Source of the DNA: Aselliscus stoliczkanus
Lineage: Eukaryota; Chordata; Mammalia; Chiroptera; Hipposideridae
NCBI GenBank assembly: GCA_033961575.1
Contig: CM066732.1
Coordinates: 115,012,687-115,076,686 of the forward strand
Length of the DNA: 64,000 bases
Reading direction: 5' to 3'
The notes below the pieces were generated by a model, which was not told where the DNA came from, searched no databases, and worked only from the letters and a program-made list of their open reading frames with translations. A program made the position numbers and the translations under genes. Of this stretch, positions 10,800-22,000 are shown piece after piece (position 1 is the stretch's first letter; the number at the start of each line of letters is the position of its first letter).

Positions 10800-11965
10800 T
10801 CTGTTCAAAACCTTTCTCCTGTTTTATTTTAGTTACTTTTACCTCCATTCCTATCCCATTTTTCCTCTTCCCCCAGAGAGAACTATCCTAATGTGTTTAA
10901 TGTGTGTCTTTTTAAAAACTGTATTTTTGTAAAATATGCGCTTCGCATGCGTATATTTTGCATTTTCATTAATGGTATGGCATGCCCCCTTATGATCCTT
11001 GGGGATAATTTCTTTGGGAGGTTATATATATATGCACTCAGGAGCAGAGCTGTTGTGTCATGGGGTGTGTACACTTACTGTGACTAGTTTGCTCTCTAGA
11101 TGGCTGCCCCAGTCTGCGCTCCCATCAATGCAGGAGGTTATGACCAAGAGCCCCACCAACACACAGCACTACCCACTTTTCACACTCTGACGATCTAACA
11201 GATATCAAGTGCTCGTTCATTTTTGTTTTAATTTTCATTCTTCTGATTACCAAAGAGTTTGAGCATTTTTTCATAGGCTTGCTACCCTTTTGGATTTTCT
11301 ATTTTGTCACCTGCCTGTTTAGGTAATTTACCCATTCATTAGGGTTTCTGTCTTTTTCTTGTTAATTTTTAAGAATTCTTTGTAGAGTCAAGAAGCCTCG
11401 TCTTGGTTTTAAGCATTGCAAGTATCCCAATTGAAAAATGCAAGAATCCCAATTGAAAAAATGTTTGTTACTTTATTGATGGTATTCTTCATTGAACAAA
11501 TAATCTTATTTATTTATTTTTTTTAGCTGAGACATCCTGCCACGTGTTGGCAGCTCAGCTCGGGCTGGCATCTAACCGCCGTTGCTCAGAGCTCAGCTCG
11601 CACTCTTGAGCAAGCTCTTAACCAACTGAGCCACTTGGCCGGCCCCAAATGATCTTATTTTTGATATAATCAAATTCATCAATATTTTGGATGTTATTGA
11701 ACGATTTGAGCTTCTATGGTTTTGTTTAAGAAGTCTTACCCCACTTTTTAAGATTTCATATTTTCCCTTTAGGCCTTTAATTGTGGAGTCTGTTTTTGTA
11801 TGTGCTGCTTGTTAGATTTGCATCCAGTCTTCCTTTTCTCCATACAATGCGCTAGTTTTCCTGAGCCTCCTACTAATTATTCCTGGTTTCCCGACCAGTT
11901 GGTAGAACTGCCTTTATTGTATATTGAGTTCTCGTGTGTACACAGATCTCTATGAAATCTCCGTC
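10800..11965 (-). mobile_element. LINE-1 (or HAL1) ORF2 3' region, interrupted by a SINE
   Basis: The complement carries the L1 ORF2 3' landmarks in order. They include the segment paired with CTGATTACCAAAGAGTTTGA, the TTGTTAATTTTTAAGAATTC stretch, and the region around 11870-11920. It is strongly diverged, with no open frame. A SINE splits it at 11512-11646. Confidence 0.65.
11512..11646 (-). mobile_element. tRNA-derived SINE inside a LINE-1
   Basis: On the minus strand it begins GGGGCCGGCCAAGTGGCTCA. Flanks AAATAATCTTATTT (11498-11511) and AAATGATCTTATTT (11647-11660) are a 14-bp duplication with one mismatch. The interior matches the second module of the long form rather than the short form. 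Confidence 0.8.
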
Positions 11966-12934
11966 CTGATCCCTTGGTATAGCGATTTGTTCTTGTGTCA
12001 ACATCCAAAATTGGAATTATTTATTATTTTTTATTATTAGGCCTCAACACCTGACTGAGATTTGGTGAACGCAGATAACTTAACCTGCTTTGTTTTGTGG
12101 GGATGGAAACAGGTTCAAACTCATGAAGGGATTTAGCCAGGAGGCATGGATTTTGGTTCTTCCACTGCAAACAATAGAAAACAATTCTGATAACAGGTCC
12201 AAAAAAAAAGAAAGAAAGAAAAAGAAGCCATTAGAGGGCTGCTGAACTGAGAGCAGCACTGACCAATTAGGTGTAGGGATGGTAGCTGAGGAAAGAGAGC
12301 TCTCAGCTCTCAGCAGCAGTAGCTGGCAGCTACCTTTTTGGGCACTTTCTCTGATTCTCAGCTTGGAGTCGCAGGCCTGCCAATCTCTAGGAGAGACTGT
12401 GATAGGCCCAAACGTTGACACATGCAGAGACAGGGTCCTGTGATTGACTGCCACAAGAAAATCAAAGGCAAGGGATGGGACAATTTGCTAAGGAACTGGG
12501 ATAAAGGAGAGCTATGGCTGTAGAAGTTGGATGGGGATCTTGGTCAGACGAAAATGGAAGATGTCCCCTGCAAGCGTCCCACAGCCCGTCAGTGGCTTAG
12601 CCTTCCTCACTCCCAGGTCAATGCACCTCCCCACTCATGATGGGTTTTAATAAAGATTTATGTATTCCCACTTCTATAGTCTCTGCCTCTCCAGAGCCTA
12701 CCTTCTCTGGAGTTGGGCTGTTCTAGTCCTGTAACTTGGGGCTAGGGAACTGGGTTTAGGCAGGGAGGGGAGGTCAAACTGAGGTGGGATATCCCGTCAT
12801 GCTCTCTGCTTTGTTTCCAGGGGTCTGCAGGGCTTTGTTCAGGAACCAGAACCTATGAGGCCAGAAGGGCAGCTGGGGAGTGAAGAGGCCTAAGGACTTC
12901 ATTGTCAGACACGTACCATAACCAGGAGAGGGGC

Positions 12935-13031
12935 ATGGACCACAGTGAGGAGGTTACCCAAGCCCCTCCTGGCACTGTGGTGTCTCAGGAGCTACTGGAA
13001 GAAATGCTTTGGTTTTTTCGGGTAGAAGATG
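12935..13031 (+). CDS. SLC51B: SLC51B coding exon 1
   Basis: The exon starts at 12821 after a TTTGTTTCCAG acceptor, with 114 nt of 5' UTR before the ATG. It encodes residues 1-32 plus the first base of Ala33 and ends GATG|GTAAGTGG. The FFRVED segment before the donor is the strongest family signature. Confidence 0.95.
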
Positions 13032-14025
13032 GTAAGTGGCAGGAGACTGGTGTCTGGGGTGTGAGGGCTTTCAACACTAACAGCAGACTCTGGCTGAAGC
13101 CCCCCGCCCCCCAATATGGTCCCCTCCTCCTTGGTCCCCTCTTATGAGGCAGGCTGCACATTTCCTCCAAGGCAGGGACAGAGGCTGAGGGGGTCTCAGT
13201 ACTCAGAGGGGTTTGGCTGAACCTCACCCTCCTCACCCAGCAGGCAGGGTGTGGTCATTCATTCACTCATCCATCCAGTCATTCACATGTATTTATTAAG
13301 TACCCTCTGTACACCAGGCACTGGTCTCAGCACTGGGGTTACAGTAGTGAGTAAAACACGAAAATCTCTGCCCTTGTGGAGCATATGTTTTATGAAAGAG
13401 ATAGAAAATAAACAAAATAAATGAGCAAAATGCATAGTATTAGTGATGAGTTGGGCAGTGGCATTTTGTTAAACTTTCTGGATTCCAAGACTAAGAGGAA
13501 AAAATGAGACAAATGAAGCAGAGAAAGGGAATAGGAAGGGCAAGAAATGTGGTCAAGGAAGACCTCACTAAGCAGTTGACATTTCAACAAAAGCTGCAGG
13601 AGGTGAAGGAATCAGCTATGCAGATTATGTGGGGGAAGAACATTCCTGGTTGAGGGAACAGCAAATGCAAAAGTGCTGAGGCTGGATCCTGCCTCATTTT
13701 GGTACAGAATCTGGATTAGCCAAATTCATGTTAGCCACTTTATGCATTATCTGTGGGCAGTTGTTGAATCCAGTTTAACTGCCACCCCTTCCTTTCTCCC
13801 TCCCCGCTCCCTCCTCCCTCCCTCCCTCCCTCCCTCCCTCCCTCCCTCCCTCCCTCCCTCCCTCCCTCCCTCCCTTTGCACCTCATGCCAGTCCCTGGAA
13901 AAGCTCAGAAGATTGTGAAGTTTATCTTAAACCACCTCAGCCCACCTCACTATTATCCAGCTGCAGTGCCATCCCCCATTAGATTAGGGCTGCTCCATGG
14001 CAGAGATTGTTACTATCATGCACAT

Positions 14026-14071
<46 letters not shown>

Positions 14072-16982
14072 GAGTTCCCGCAGGGCAGGGGGCTCATCTT
14101 CACCTTAATTAGAGTCTTTCTATAATACCTGGTCCACAGCAGGGGACAACTGATGCTGTGAGCTGTGTCTGGGCCTAAGCCCCAACTGTCAGTGGGCCTG
14201 AGGGGCACCCAGCTTCTCCTCAAGGCTCTGTCCTGTGTGTCCCTCCCCAGCATCTCCTTGGAATATTTCCATTTTTGTCTTGGTGGGCATGGTGGTCGTG
14301 ATAAGCATCGTCCTCCTGCAAAGGAGCATCAGAGCAAACAGGTGAGGAGCTGATCTGGGGGTGGCCACTGGAGGGTGAGGGCCCTGCCCTCCCAAGAGAA
14401 ATCATCTATGGGCCTTGGCTGTCCACCCTTTGGGACAGCAAAATGCAGCCTTCAGTGTCCTTTGAGATCCCAAAGATGTTGAAAAACTAGCAACTGTCCC
14501 CAGTTCCCACCCCCTACCCCTGGCCAGTGAGCAGGGCAGGTGCTGGTATGTCTGAGGTCAGGGTCTCTGGCTCTGGAGTTACACAGGCCTGGGTTCAAAT
14601 CCCAGCTCTGCCCCTCACTGGCAGGGCAATATACTCTATACCTCCGAACCAGTTTCCCCTCCTATGAATGGTGATAATAACCAATTCCTTCCTCCTAGGA
14701 TTCTGGGGAGTGCTCAGTGGGGGCTATTGCAGAGTTAGGGGTGTTGTTAAAGGGGAGAGCCTTGCCCTGCTCCAAGGTCAAATGCAGGGCTCAGATAGAG
14801 ACTGAGATCTATAGCGGCTCCTGGGGTAATTTCAACATTTTTATAATGCCAATATTCCTTAACCCTGAAGGTACAACAAAATCACTTGAGAAGGAATATT
14901 AAAAATATGGAATGCTATGCCTTGCCTTGGATGTTCTGACACCAATGGTCTGGGGTGGGACCTGGGCAGTGGCATTTGGTTGAACTGTCTAGATGATTCT
15001 AGGGCTAATGTTTGGGAGCTCCTTGAAGGCAGGGATCACATTTGACTTAACTTTATTTCCCCCAAGCAACTGGCAGTGTCTGGTCCCAGCAATCACTCAA
15101 TAATCCCCATTAATTAATTCATTCATCTTTCATTCATTCAACAATTACTATATATCCATCAGTCATCACTACCAGTAACTTTGAAACATTAATCACAATC
15201 CCCTCCTCAAATCTGTATAATATTGTATAATTTTAAAAGCATCTTCACATTCTCTCATTTGATTCTGAAGACAGCTCTGTAAAGTGGGGCAGGCACAAGT
15301 TATTTATTCCCACTGTACAGAATAAGGTCATTGAGGATCCATGGGAAGGTTGGCTTCACTTCTGTGCTATTTCTCCTGTGCCATATTTTGTAGCATCTAT
15401 GACTCTTCCTCACAGTTCTGCTATAAAGGCAAAAAGAAATACCTCGCAAAGTTCACATTGAGAACTAGCCATTATGAACTGCTATGGACCCTTCATCATT
15501 CATTCCAAGATAAGAGCTGAGCACCTGCTCTGTGCTGAGCTCTGTGCTGAGATGGGGAGCCACAGTAGTGGCCAGGATAGATTCAGTCCCAGCCTTGTGC
15601 AATTTACAGTTTGGTGGGGAAATGATTATAGTTCAGGGTGACAGATGGTGACTGTAGGATATACGGAGTGTTGTGGGAGCACAGAGCTGGGATCCAGGGC
15701 CTTCCGGGCAAAGACAGGGAGGGTGGGTTATGGGAGCTTTCCAGACCAAGGAGTAACATGCACCAAGCTCGAGGCGGGAGGAGGAGGGCCTGCATGGCTG
15801 GAGCATGGAGTGTGAGGAGGGCCAGGGGCAGAGCGGAGAGGGAGGCCAAGAGGTGGCTGGACCCGCAGTGTACACACTTGGGGGTCATCTTAAGGAGTTC
15901 AGGTTCTAGCTCACAGCCATTCAGAGAAGGGCTTTGTACAAGGACATGAAAGGTTTATGCTTAGCAAGATCATTCTAAGATACAGAAGGACTCGGAGAGG
16001 TGTGGCCTCTAAGAAGGTGACCTTGCCTCTCTCACCCTGTCAGGAAGCATCCCCCTCAACAAGGTCAACTCAGAAGCAAGGCTGCTGTCCACCGGAGCAG
16101 CAGACACAGCTGCTTCTCCTATGGCCCAAGCAGGTTCTCCGGGCAGTCAGCTCTAACCACAGCGGGGTCCCTCCGCTCTGGCCAGGAAGTGTACCCTGAG
16201 TAAAACCTCAGAGGGAGGATGTTTAGGGGAGTTATTGGAAGGAAGGCTGGATCTTGAACGCCAGGTTAAGGAGGTGGGACATGGGGAGCAGCTGAAGGTG
16301 TTTGAGCTCGGTGTGTGTGTGTGTGTGTGTGTGTGTGTGACGTGTGCATGCTGGGGTTTTAGAAACATGACTGGTGCGTTTAGGAGGGTTTGGAGAAGTA
16401 GGTGCCTAGAGGCAGGAAGCTTAGTTTGTCTGGAGATGTGGTGTGGGGTGACAAGGACCTGCACTAAGGAGGATGAGAGCCCTAGGAGAGAAGAAAATGT
16501 GATTTGGTGAAAACACAGGGCTCAGAGTCAGGACACTAAAGTGCATATCCCAGATATGTGCTTCTTTGAGCCACATGACACAGAAAAGCATAAGCTGTTT
16601 CTCCGCTGAAAGAACATCAAACCATCTTGGCTCTCACCCCCAGCAGTTCCCAGAACTGACTCCTGGATTTTCCCCTCAAACTCTCTAACCTACCTGGGAG
16701 ACTCAGTCCTGCCCCAACCACTCAGTATCCCAGGTCAGGGAACTCACATTCAACAGTGTTGTCTCTCCTTCCAGAAATCAAAAGCTGCAGCAGCCAGAAA
16801 AACAGACTCCAGAAGCCCTACATCTGGCTGAGGCCGGAACCAAAGACGACAACAGTCTGAACATTCTAAGAGAGACACTGCTCTCAGAAAAGCCCAACTT
16901 AGACCAGGTGGAAATTGAGTTAAAAGAGAGGGATGTGCCACAGGTTGTCCTTGCAGATCCACAAGAATCTGAGAGCCAATGA
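12935..16982 (+). CDS. SLC51B: SLC51B, organic solute transporter subunit beta (three coding exons)
   Basis: Beta subunit of the heteromeric OSTalpha-OSTbeta facilitative exporter. It carries bile acids, conjugated steroids and other organic anions across the basolateral membrane of enterocytes, hepatocytes and kidney cells. Joining 12935-13031, 14251-14341 and 16775-16982 gives 396 nt, or 131 aa; the human protein has 128. The start is the first ATG in the exon, giving [13 protein letters not shown]. The conserved block [18 protein letters not shown] precedes one transmembrane helix at about residues 38-55, ended by Q-R. The cytosolic tail holds the [16 protein letters not shown] block. There is no signal peptide, as expected. 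Junctions are GT-AG and phases agree throughout. The gene converges with RASL12. No lesion is visible; the reading frame looks functional. Confidence 0.96.
13255..13640 (-). repeat. L2 LINE 3' end in SLC51B intron
   Basis: The plus strand begins TCATTCATTCACTCATCC and continues AGTACCCTCTGTACACCAGG, the complement of the L2 terminus. Similarity fades by about 13640. Confidence 0.7.
13813..13875 (+). repeat. (CCCT)n tetranucleotide repeat
   Basis: About 15 tandem CCCT units in an intron of SLC51B, likely polymorphic. It produces the artefactual [10 protein letters not shown] reading frame. Confidence 0.97.
14027..14069 (+). repeat. (CA)n microsatellite
   Basis: About 21 CA units in the same intron, 150 bp after the CCCT tract. 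Confidence 0.97.
14251..14341 (+). CDS. SLC51B: SLC51B coding exon 2 (transmembrane exon)
   Basis: Acceptor CCCTCCCCAG ends at 14250 and the exon ends AACAG|GTGAGG. Its 91 nt encode SPWN, the whole transmembrane helix and the juxtamembrane R-S-I-R-A-N segment. It enters in phase 1 and leaves in phase 2. Confidence 0.95.
14565..14720 (+). repeat. MIR element
   Basis: It follows the MIR layout: TCTGGAGTTACACAGGCCTG, then TTCAAATCCCAGCTCTGCC, then a weak match to the downstream CCTCATCTGTAAAATG region. Confidence 0.65.
14865..15010. repeat. MER5A-like hAT remnant
   Basis: The words AAATCACTTGAGAAGGAATA and TCTGGGGTGGGACCTGGGCA, with the spacing between them, match the MER5A type. The ends are eroded. 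Confidence 0.5.
15120..16230. other. SLC51B intron 3, left half
   Basis: It contains an L2-like minus-strand tract around 15495-15960 (TGCTCTGTGCTGAGCTCTGT, then the heavily diverged body) and no exon. The 94-103-codon frames here run both ways through that repeat and have no coding character. Confidence 0.45.
16311..16338 (+). repeat. (GT)n microsatellite
   Basis: About 14 GT units in SLC51B intron 3. Confidence 0.95.
16775..16982 (+). CDS. SLC51B: SLC51B coding exon 3 (C-terminal tail)
   Basis: Acceptor TCTCTCCTTCCAG ends at 16774. The 208 nt encode the tail from N-Q-K-L to E-S-Q and stop at TGA (16980-16982). The conserved [10 protein letters not shown] segment lies mid-exon. The tail carries a few extra residues relative to human. 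Confidence 0.95.
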
Positions 16983-17020
16983 GAAGGCAGAGCAGTGCCC
17001 CCATGTTGTTAGTAGCTAAA

Positions 17021-17026
17021 ATTAAA
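17021..17026 (+). terminator. SLC51B: Poly(A) signal of SLC51B
   Basis: ATTAAA lies 39 nt after the stop codon. Cleavage is expected near 17040, which gives a very short 3' UTR. A second ATTAAA at 17076 is a backup. Confidence 0.6.
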
Positions 17027-17070
17027 GAAGTGCCAGCAAACTAAAATTGTGATATGAAAAAGAAAACACC

Positions 17071-17082
17071 TTTTAATTAAAA
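17071..17082. terminator. Palindromic poly(A) signal between convergent genes
   Basis: TTTTAATTAAAA is its own reverse complement. It offers ATTAAA to plus-strand SLC51B (17076-17081) and minus-strand RASL12 (17072-17077). The second role is inferred, because other minus-strand signals cannot be excluded. Confidence 0.4.
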
Positions 17083-18643
17083 TGCTTCTGGATATGGGCA
17101 GTTGGAATTGCAGTTTGTTCACATGGTGGTGGTCCACGCAGCGGCTTGCAGCAAAAGTGCAAAATCCATGCCAGCCTGTGGGTCAGGCCTGACCAGGACT
17201 CCTCATGTGGTCTTGAGGAGTTCACAGCCTCCCTCTGACCTCAGCTTCTTCATCTATAGACCGGGGCTGACGGCTGGGTGAGAGCTGTTGTTTTTCAATC
17301 CAAGCTCTTGGAAATGCTACCGGGGTAAGAGCGGGATTCTGGGCTCAGAATTCCCCTTCCAACCTTTCTTCCCACCAGAGCCCTCTCCCTTATCTGCTTA
17401 TCTGCTGAGGGTCCACGAACAACTTCCTTTCTCTGGCCACATGGTAAACGGGGTTAGAAAACTATGGATCTCCCTGCCGCTGAGACCCTTCTCTTGCTAA
17501 CCATGGGGTCCCCAGGAAGTGTCCTGATGGGTGTTTGGGCCACAGTGTGTGGTATAAGCTGTGGTGTCGACCCCAAATAATTTATGCAAAAATTTGCTTT
17601 ATGAACCAAAAATGCTTTAGGTTCTAGCTTACAAAAGAAGACTCTGAACACTCAGACCCATTGCCAAGGGTACTGCGTCCTGCCGCCAAACTGGTATACT
17701 GTGTTTCTCCCTGTGAGCCCGGGACAGACTGATAGTGCCCACTGGATGTCTGATACTGCCTGTTGTGGGCTCCCTGGTGTCCTGGGTCATTGTCACTGGA
17801 GAGAACAACTTTGTTCTACACCTTTGAATCATTACACTTGAGGAGGCTGGTCCTAAAGATCTGTGGACAGAGTCTGTAACTTAAGGTGAGATAACAAGGG
17901 GGCCCTGCCTTCTGATAAAAAACACTAGAGACCCCCTACACTGGACAACTCACAGTCCCTCCCTTCTACCTCCATTAAGAGGCAAAGGACTAGAAATAGC
18001 CTTTTCTGTGACTTTGCTTCTTACAGGCTGTCCCATAGGATTATTTAAATTAGATATTACTTGGATAAACTGCGGCGTTTGTGGCCTGGAGCTTCTGTGA
18101 GGCCAGAAGACAAAGGGAGGGCCAAGCTGCAGCCCTCCAAAACCTGCAGCTGCCCTCCCTTCCCATCCACCAGGTGGCACAAGGACCTCGGGGCTGTTCC
18201 TCCTGCAGGATGTTCTCAGGCCTTCACTTACGCAGGGCCTCCTGGCACTGTCCACCCAGGGCTGTCCACTAGGGGCCACCTCTGGCTTGGCTGTAGCTGG
18301 AGCAGAAAGGGGTGGCACCACAATGGACACTGCAATTTCCTCCAGGTTAAGGCTGACCCAGGTGTCTGGGTTGTCCCGTGGGTATTTCCCTTCAAGGTCA
18401 GGGAATGCTGTGGTTACCGTGGAAACCAAGGCCCTGGAGGGAATGGGAGAAGCATTCCTGCCTGTCCCTCCAGCTCTCACAGTGAACTGGGTGTCTGACA
18501 CTACTTGGTGCAGGAGCAGGGGTCAGGTGTCCACTAGAGGGCGCGGGCTATGGTTCTATCAGAGGGAAAGCCGGTGGCGGGAAGTCAGCCGCCATCCTGC
18601 AGCCCTGCCCAGCCTCCAACCCTGCGATCCTCAGCGGGGACCC
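17083..18643 (-). other. RASL12: Probable 3' UTR of RASL12
   Basis: There is no coding exon between the RASL12 stop and the SLC51B end. I see no canonical AATAAA on the minus strand here, and the first ATTAAA is the palindromic site at 17072-17077. The extent is therefore tentative. The 183- and 145-codon frames at 17950-18501 overlap on opposite strands and resemble nothing. Confidence 0.35.
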
Positions 18644-19019
18644 TCAGAAGATCTTGAAGCCTTTCAATAGGGTCAGGGTGGGAGCCTTGCGCTTGCTCTG
18701 GGCCCGGGATGACTTCACAGTGACCAGCTTGGCTTGGGCTACAGTAGGCATCTCCTTCAGGCTGACGGTAGAAAGTGTATTGAAGGTGCAGCTGGCCAGC
18801 CCATGACGGGCAGTGAGTGGGGCCTGGTGGGGCAGAGCCCTCTCTTCGGAGATGAAAAGGGGCCGGGCCGGGAAGTTCTTCTCCAGCTCCCGCCGTGCCT
18901 CCCGCACTGCCTCATGGAAGACATGCTGCACGTTCTCAAAGTCCAGGCAGGCAGAAACCTCGAAAAACAGGCACCCAAACTTGCCTGCCAAGGCCGCACC
19001 TTCTGCCTCCGTGACCTGC
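18644..19019 (-). CDS. RASL12: RASL12 coding exon 5
   Basis: Acceptor CTTCCCACCAG precedes GCAGGTCACG. The 376 nt encode the G5 box SAC, helix alpha5 (F-H-E-A-V-R-E-A-R-R-E-L-E-K) and the basic C-terminal extension ending KGFKIF, then TGA at 18646-18644. Confidence 0.96.
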
Positions 19020-22000
19020 CTGGTGGGAAGCAGGGTGAGGTGGGGTCAGGAACATGCATCTAAGTCAGGCAGGCCTGGGCCAACACCCAGCCCCCCACTT
19101 ACTAGCGCAGTGACCTAGGTCATTGTCATCTCTTTGAGGCTCAGTTTTCTCATCAGTACAATAGGAGAATGACATCTGCCTCTCAGGGTTGTTAAGAGAA
19201 TTAAGAAAGACAATTTGTATTGAGTGCCTAACACAGTACCTGGCACAGAGTCAGTGCTCCATAAATGATGGCTGATATCACCAAAGCCAGAATTTAGGAA
19301 CAAGGTTGAGGGTAAAGGAGAAGTTGGGCCAAAGTCCCTGCCTAGACCCTGCCCATGGCTGGCAGAAGACGGCCATCCCAGCCCCATTTCTCTTCTACCC
19401 TCACATGGGGCCCTTAGTCAGGAAATGAGCCACCCTCAGCCCTGGCTTGTGGGATCAGCTCTAGAGAAAGGCAGTGGTTTGGACTGAAGGGTGTGAGACC
19501 ACAGTGTCTACAGAGGCATGGAAGGCTGAGGTCACTCAGGCTGCCTGTGGTTGGCAGAGATCTCAGGGCTTGTAAGGAGTTTTGTCTGTCTGCCCAGGGG
19601 AGGGGCAAGAGAGAGCAAGGGTGACAACTTTTCATAGGGAGGGTGGGGAAAAGGAGAGAGGAAGCAGCATCTATTCCCAGCTTGGTTCTATACCACCTCT
19701 CGGGATGATGGGATCGAATATTTGTAACTGGGAAGGTCCTGGAAGCTTCTGACCTGGAAGCCATGGGAATCAAGGTGAGGAGAAAGAAGACTGGTTCTTG
19801 GGTAGGTCTGATGTCCAGAAGAGTGAAGGGACAGGGAGGACCCTGAGGTCTTGAAGCCAAGATTCCAGTGGCTGAATCCTCCTGACTATCCCAGCAGCCC
19901 CCACTAAGCCGCCCCACCCACCACTCCTGAGGACAATGGCACAGCCCATGAGATGGGACACTAGGATAGGTACTGATGGGAAAAGGTTTCTGAGCCAAGG
20001 TTCATTTGGCAGGAGGAGGGGGCTGGGAATGGGCTAGCTGCCCAGGGGAGTACCAGAGAGAGAGTATGACTGGGACAGAAAGGGTCAGGGTCACAGCACC
20101 TAACCCCTTCCCATCCAGGGCTGGTGTACTGTCTGTAAGCTCACCCCTGCTTGACGAACACCTTTTGAAAGAATATTTAGTATTATTTACTTTTATGATA
20201 AACTTGAATCTGAACTTGGTCATTATGGGGCTTGAATAATAAACTTTCAGAATCGAGGACCCATGCATGCATGCACATGTGTGAATGGATGACATAGGCA
20301 TGTGACATTATCCTTTTTCTTCTTTTGTTGCAGCCTGGTGAAAATTTTATCAGTGGTTTGGGAACCACTGCTCTAAACCACATTTTACCCTTTAGCTGCA
20401 AGACAATTATGGGGGACACTGACGAATGCCCGGCTAAAAGTTAGATTTTCTGTGCCCATTGAATCCTGCCACTAACCGTGGGACATGACCAAAGAAGAAA
20501 CTGGGCATAAATCATCAAGACTTATTCTTAGGATACTGATGCTGCTTCATTTGGGCCCATACTCTGTTATTTGCTCCCAAACAATTTTTAGATAATCCCT
20601 TTGGCAAACATTGGGATCAAAAGAGTGGTCTGTTTTTTTTCCTCATATTGAAAACTGGTTTATCACAATCCAGTGTTCTGACCCCTTTTCTAAGCCCTGG
20701 TGACTGTTATTCCTTTTGGCTTGAAGATCACACAACTTTCCTCACTTCCTGAGATGGAATTTTTCTGGTCTGAGGGCTTGCCTGCCTTTGAAGGCCTCTA
20801 CTGTGGACCCTCTTCATGAGGCTGCACCCCCTTTTCCCACTGCCCATCTGACCTGTTCTAAACAAAGGTTCCCCGCCTTTCTACCACCAGTCAATGTGCC
20901 TTTGGGGCCTGGGGAAGCAAGAGTGACATGTCATGAGCAGGGAGGGATGGGTGGAAGGCTAGTGGAAGGTGCCATACCTGGCAGGTGGACTGGCCACATA
21001 GGACAAATGTCAGTGCTAGAGAAGGCCAATGGGATTACTTATCAAGTGGAGGCTCCACAGTCTCAACTGCCTCAGGGGCCAGGCAGGCAACTTGAATGTG
21101 TGGAAAGGGTGGAGTTAGCCATGGGGAGTGGTGATGCCTGTGGTCAGCTCAAGAGAGCATACCCTGCCTCAGAGCATTCCAATTCCAGGTCTTCTAAAAT
21201 GCTGTGCTAGCCAAGCAAAATATGGCTGTGGTATTTGGTGATAATTTGCCCTCTGGCCCAGTCTGACCTCTGATTCAAGTCCAACCCTTTCTAAGAGAAC
21301 CTGCCCTCAGCACGGCCAGCTGAGGGAGTCAGCCTGGGGGCCATGCTTGGGTGAGGCAAGAGCTGATTGGACCAGAGTTGACATCTGACCCAAGAAACCA
21401 ATCCAACCCTCTCTTCTCAGAATTGGAATTGGGCATTAAATGACCAGCCAGCTGCAGCGAGCAGGAACAGAAGGTCATATAGACTCGGGCAAAAAAGGTG
21501 AGGCTGAGAGAGTCCACAGAGCCCCATGAGGATGGAAGGAGTGGCATCTTCTGACTTTCGGGGCCCAGCCCGTGTTGGCCACATGCCCTGCCCTTCCTGT
21601 CCTTGGCTGCCCAGAAGACCACACCCACCTACCCTTGCAACACACCCACTTTACCTAAATTCAAGGAGATTACTATTCTTAGCAGCCAAATAATCCCTGA
21701 AGATGGCACCAGGCCTTCACAAATGAGGGAAGGGAGCCCTGGAGATGGGGGAGAAGCTGCCATGCTTACCTGTACTGGGCCATGTCCAGCTTGTTGCCCA
21801 GCAGCAGAGTGGGGTAGCTGCGCTGCGTCTCCTTCGCGTGCAAAGCGAGCAGCTCCAGGTAGCTGCTGCTGCCCTCAAAGCTCTGGCGGCTGTCAAGGCT
21901 GTACACCACCAGGAAGGCGTGGGCCCAGTTCAGGTAGCGCTCACAGTTTCTGGGGGTGTCCTGGGGCAAAGGAGGGAAGCCCTGGTCAGGGTCAGAGGAG

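Noticed and set aside
12902..12934. Eleven-codon N-terminal extension of SLC51B
   Set aside because: It would need a TTG start; the first ATG (12935) matches the family start.
13813..14069. CRISPR-like regular repeats
   Set aside because: Plain CCCT and CA microsatellites without spacers, in mammalian DNA.
17950..18501. Overlapping 183- and 145-codon frames on opposite strands
   Set aside because: They lie between convergent genes, in probable 3' UTR, without recognisable residues.
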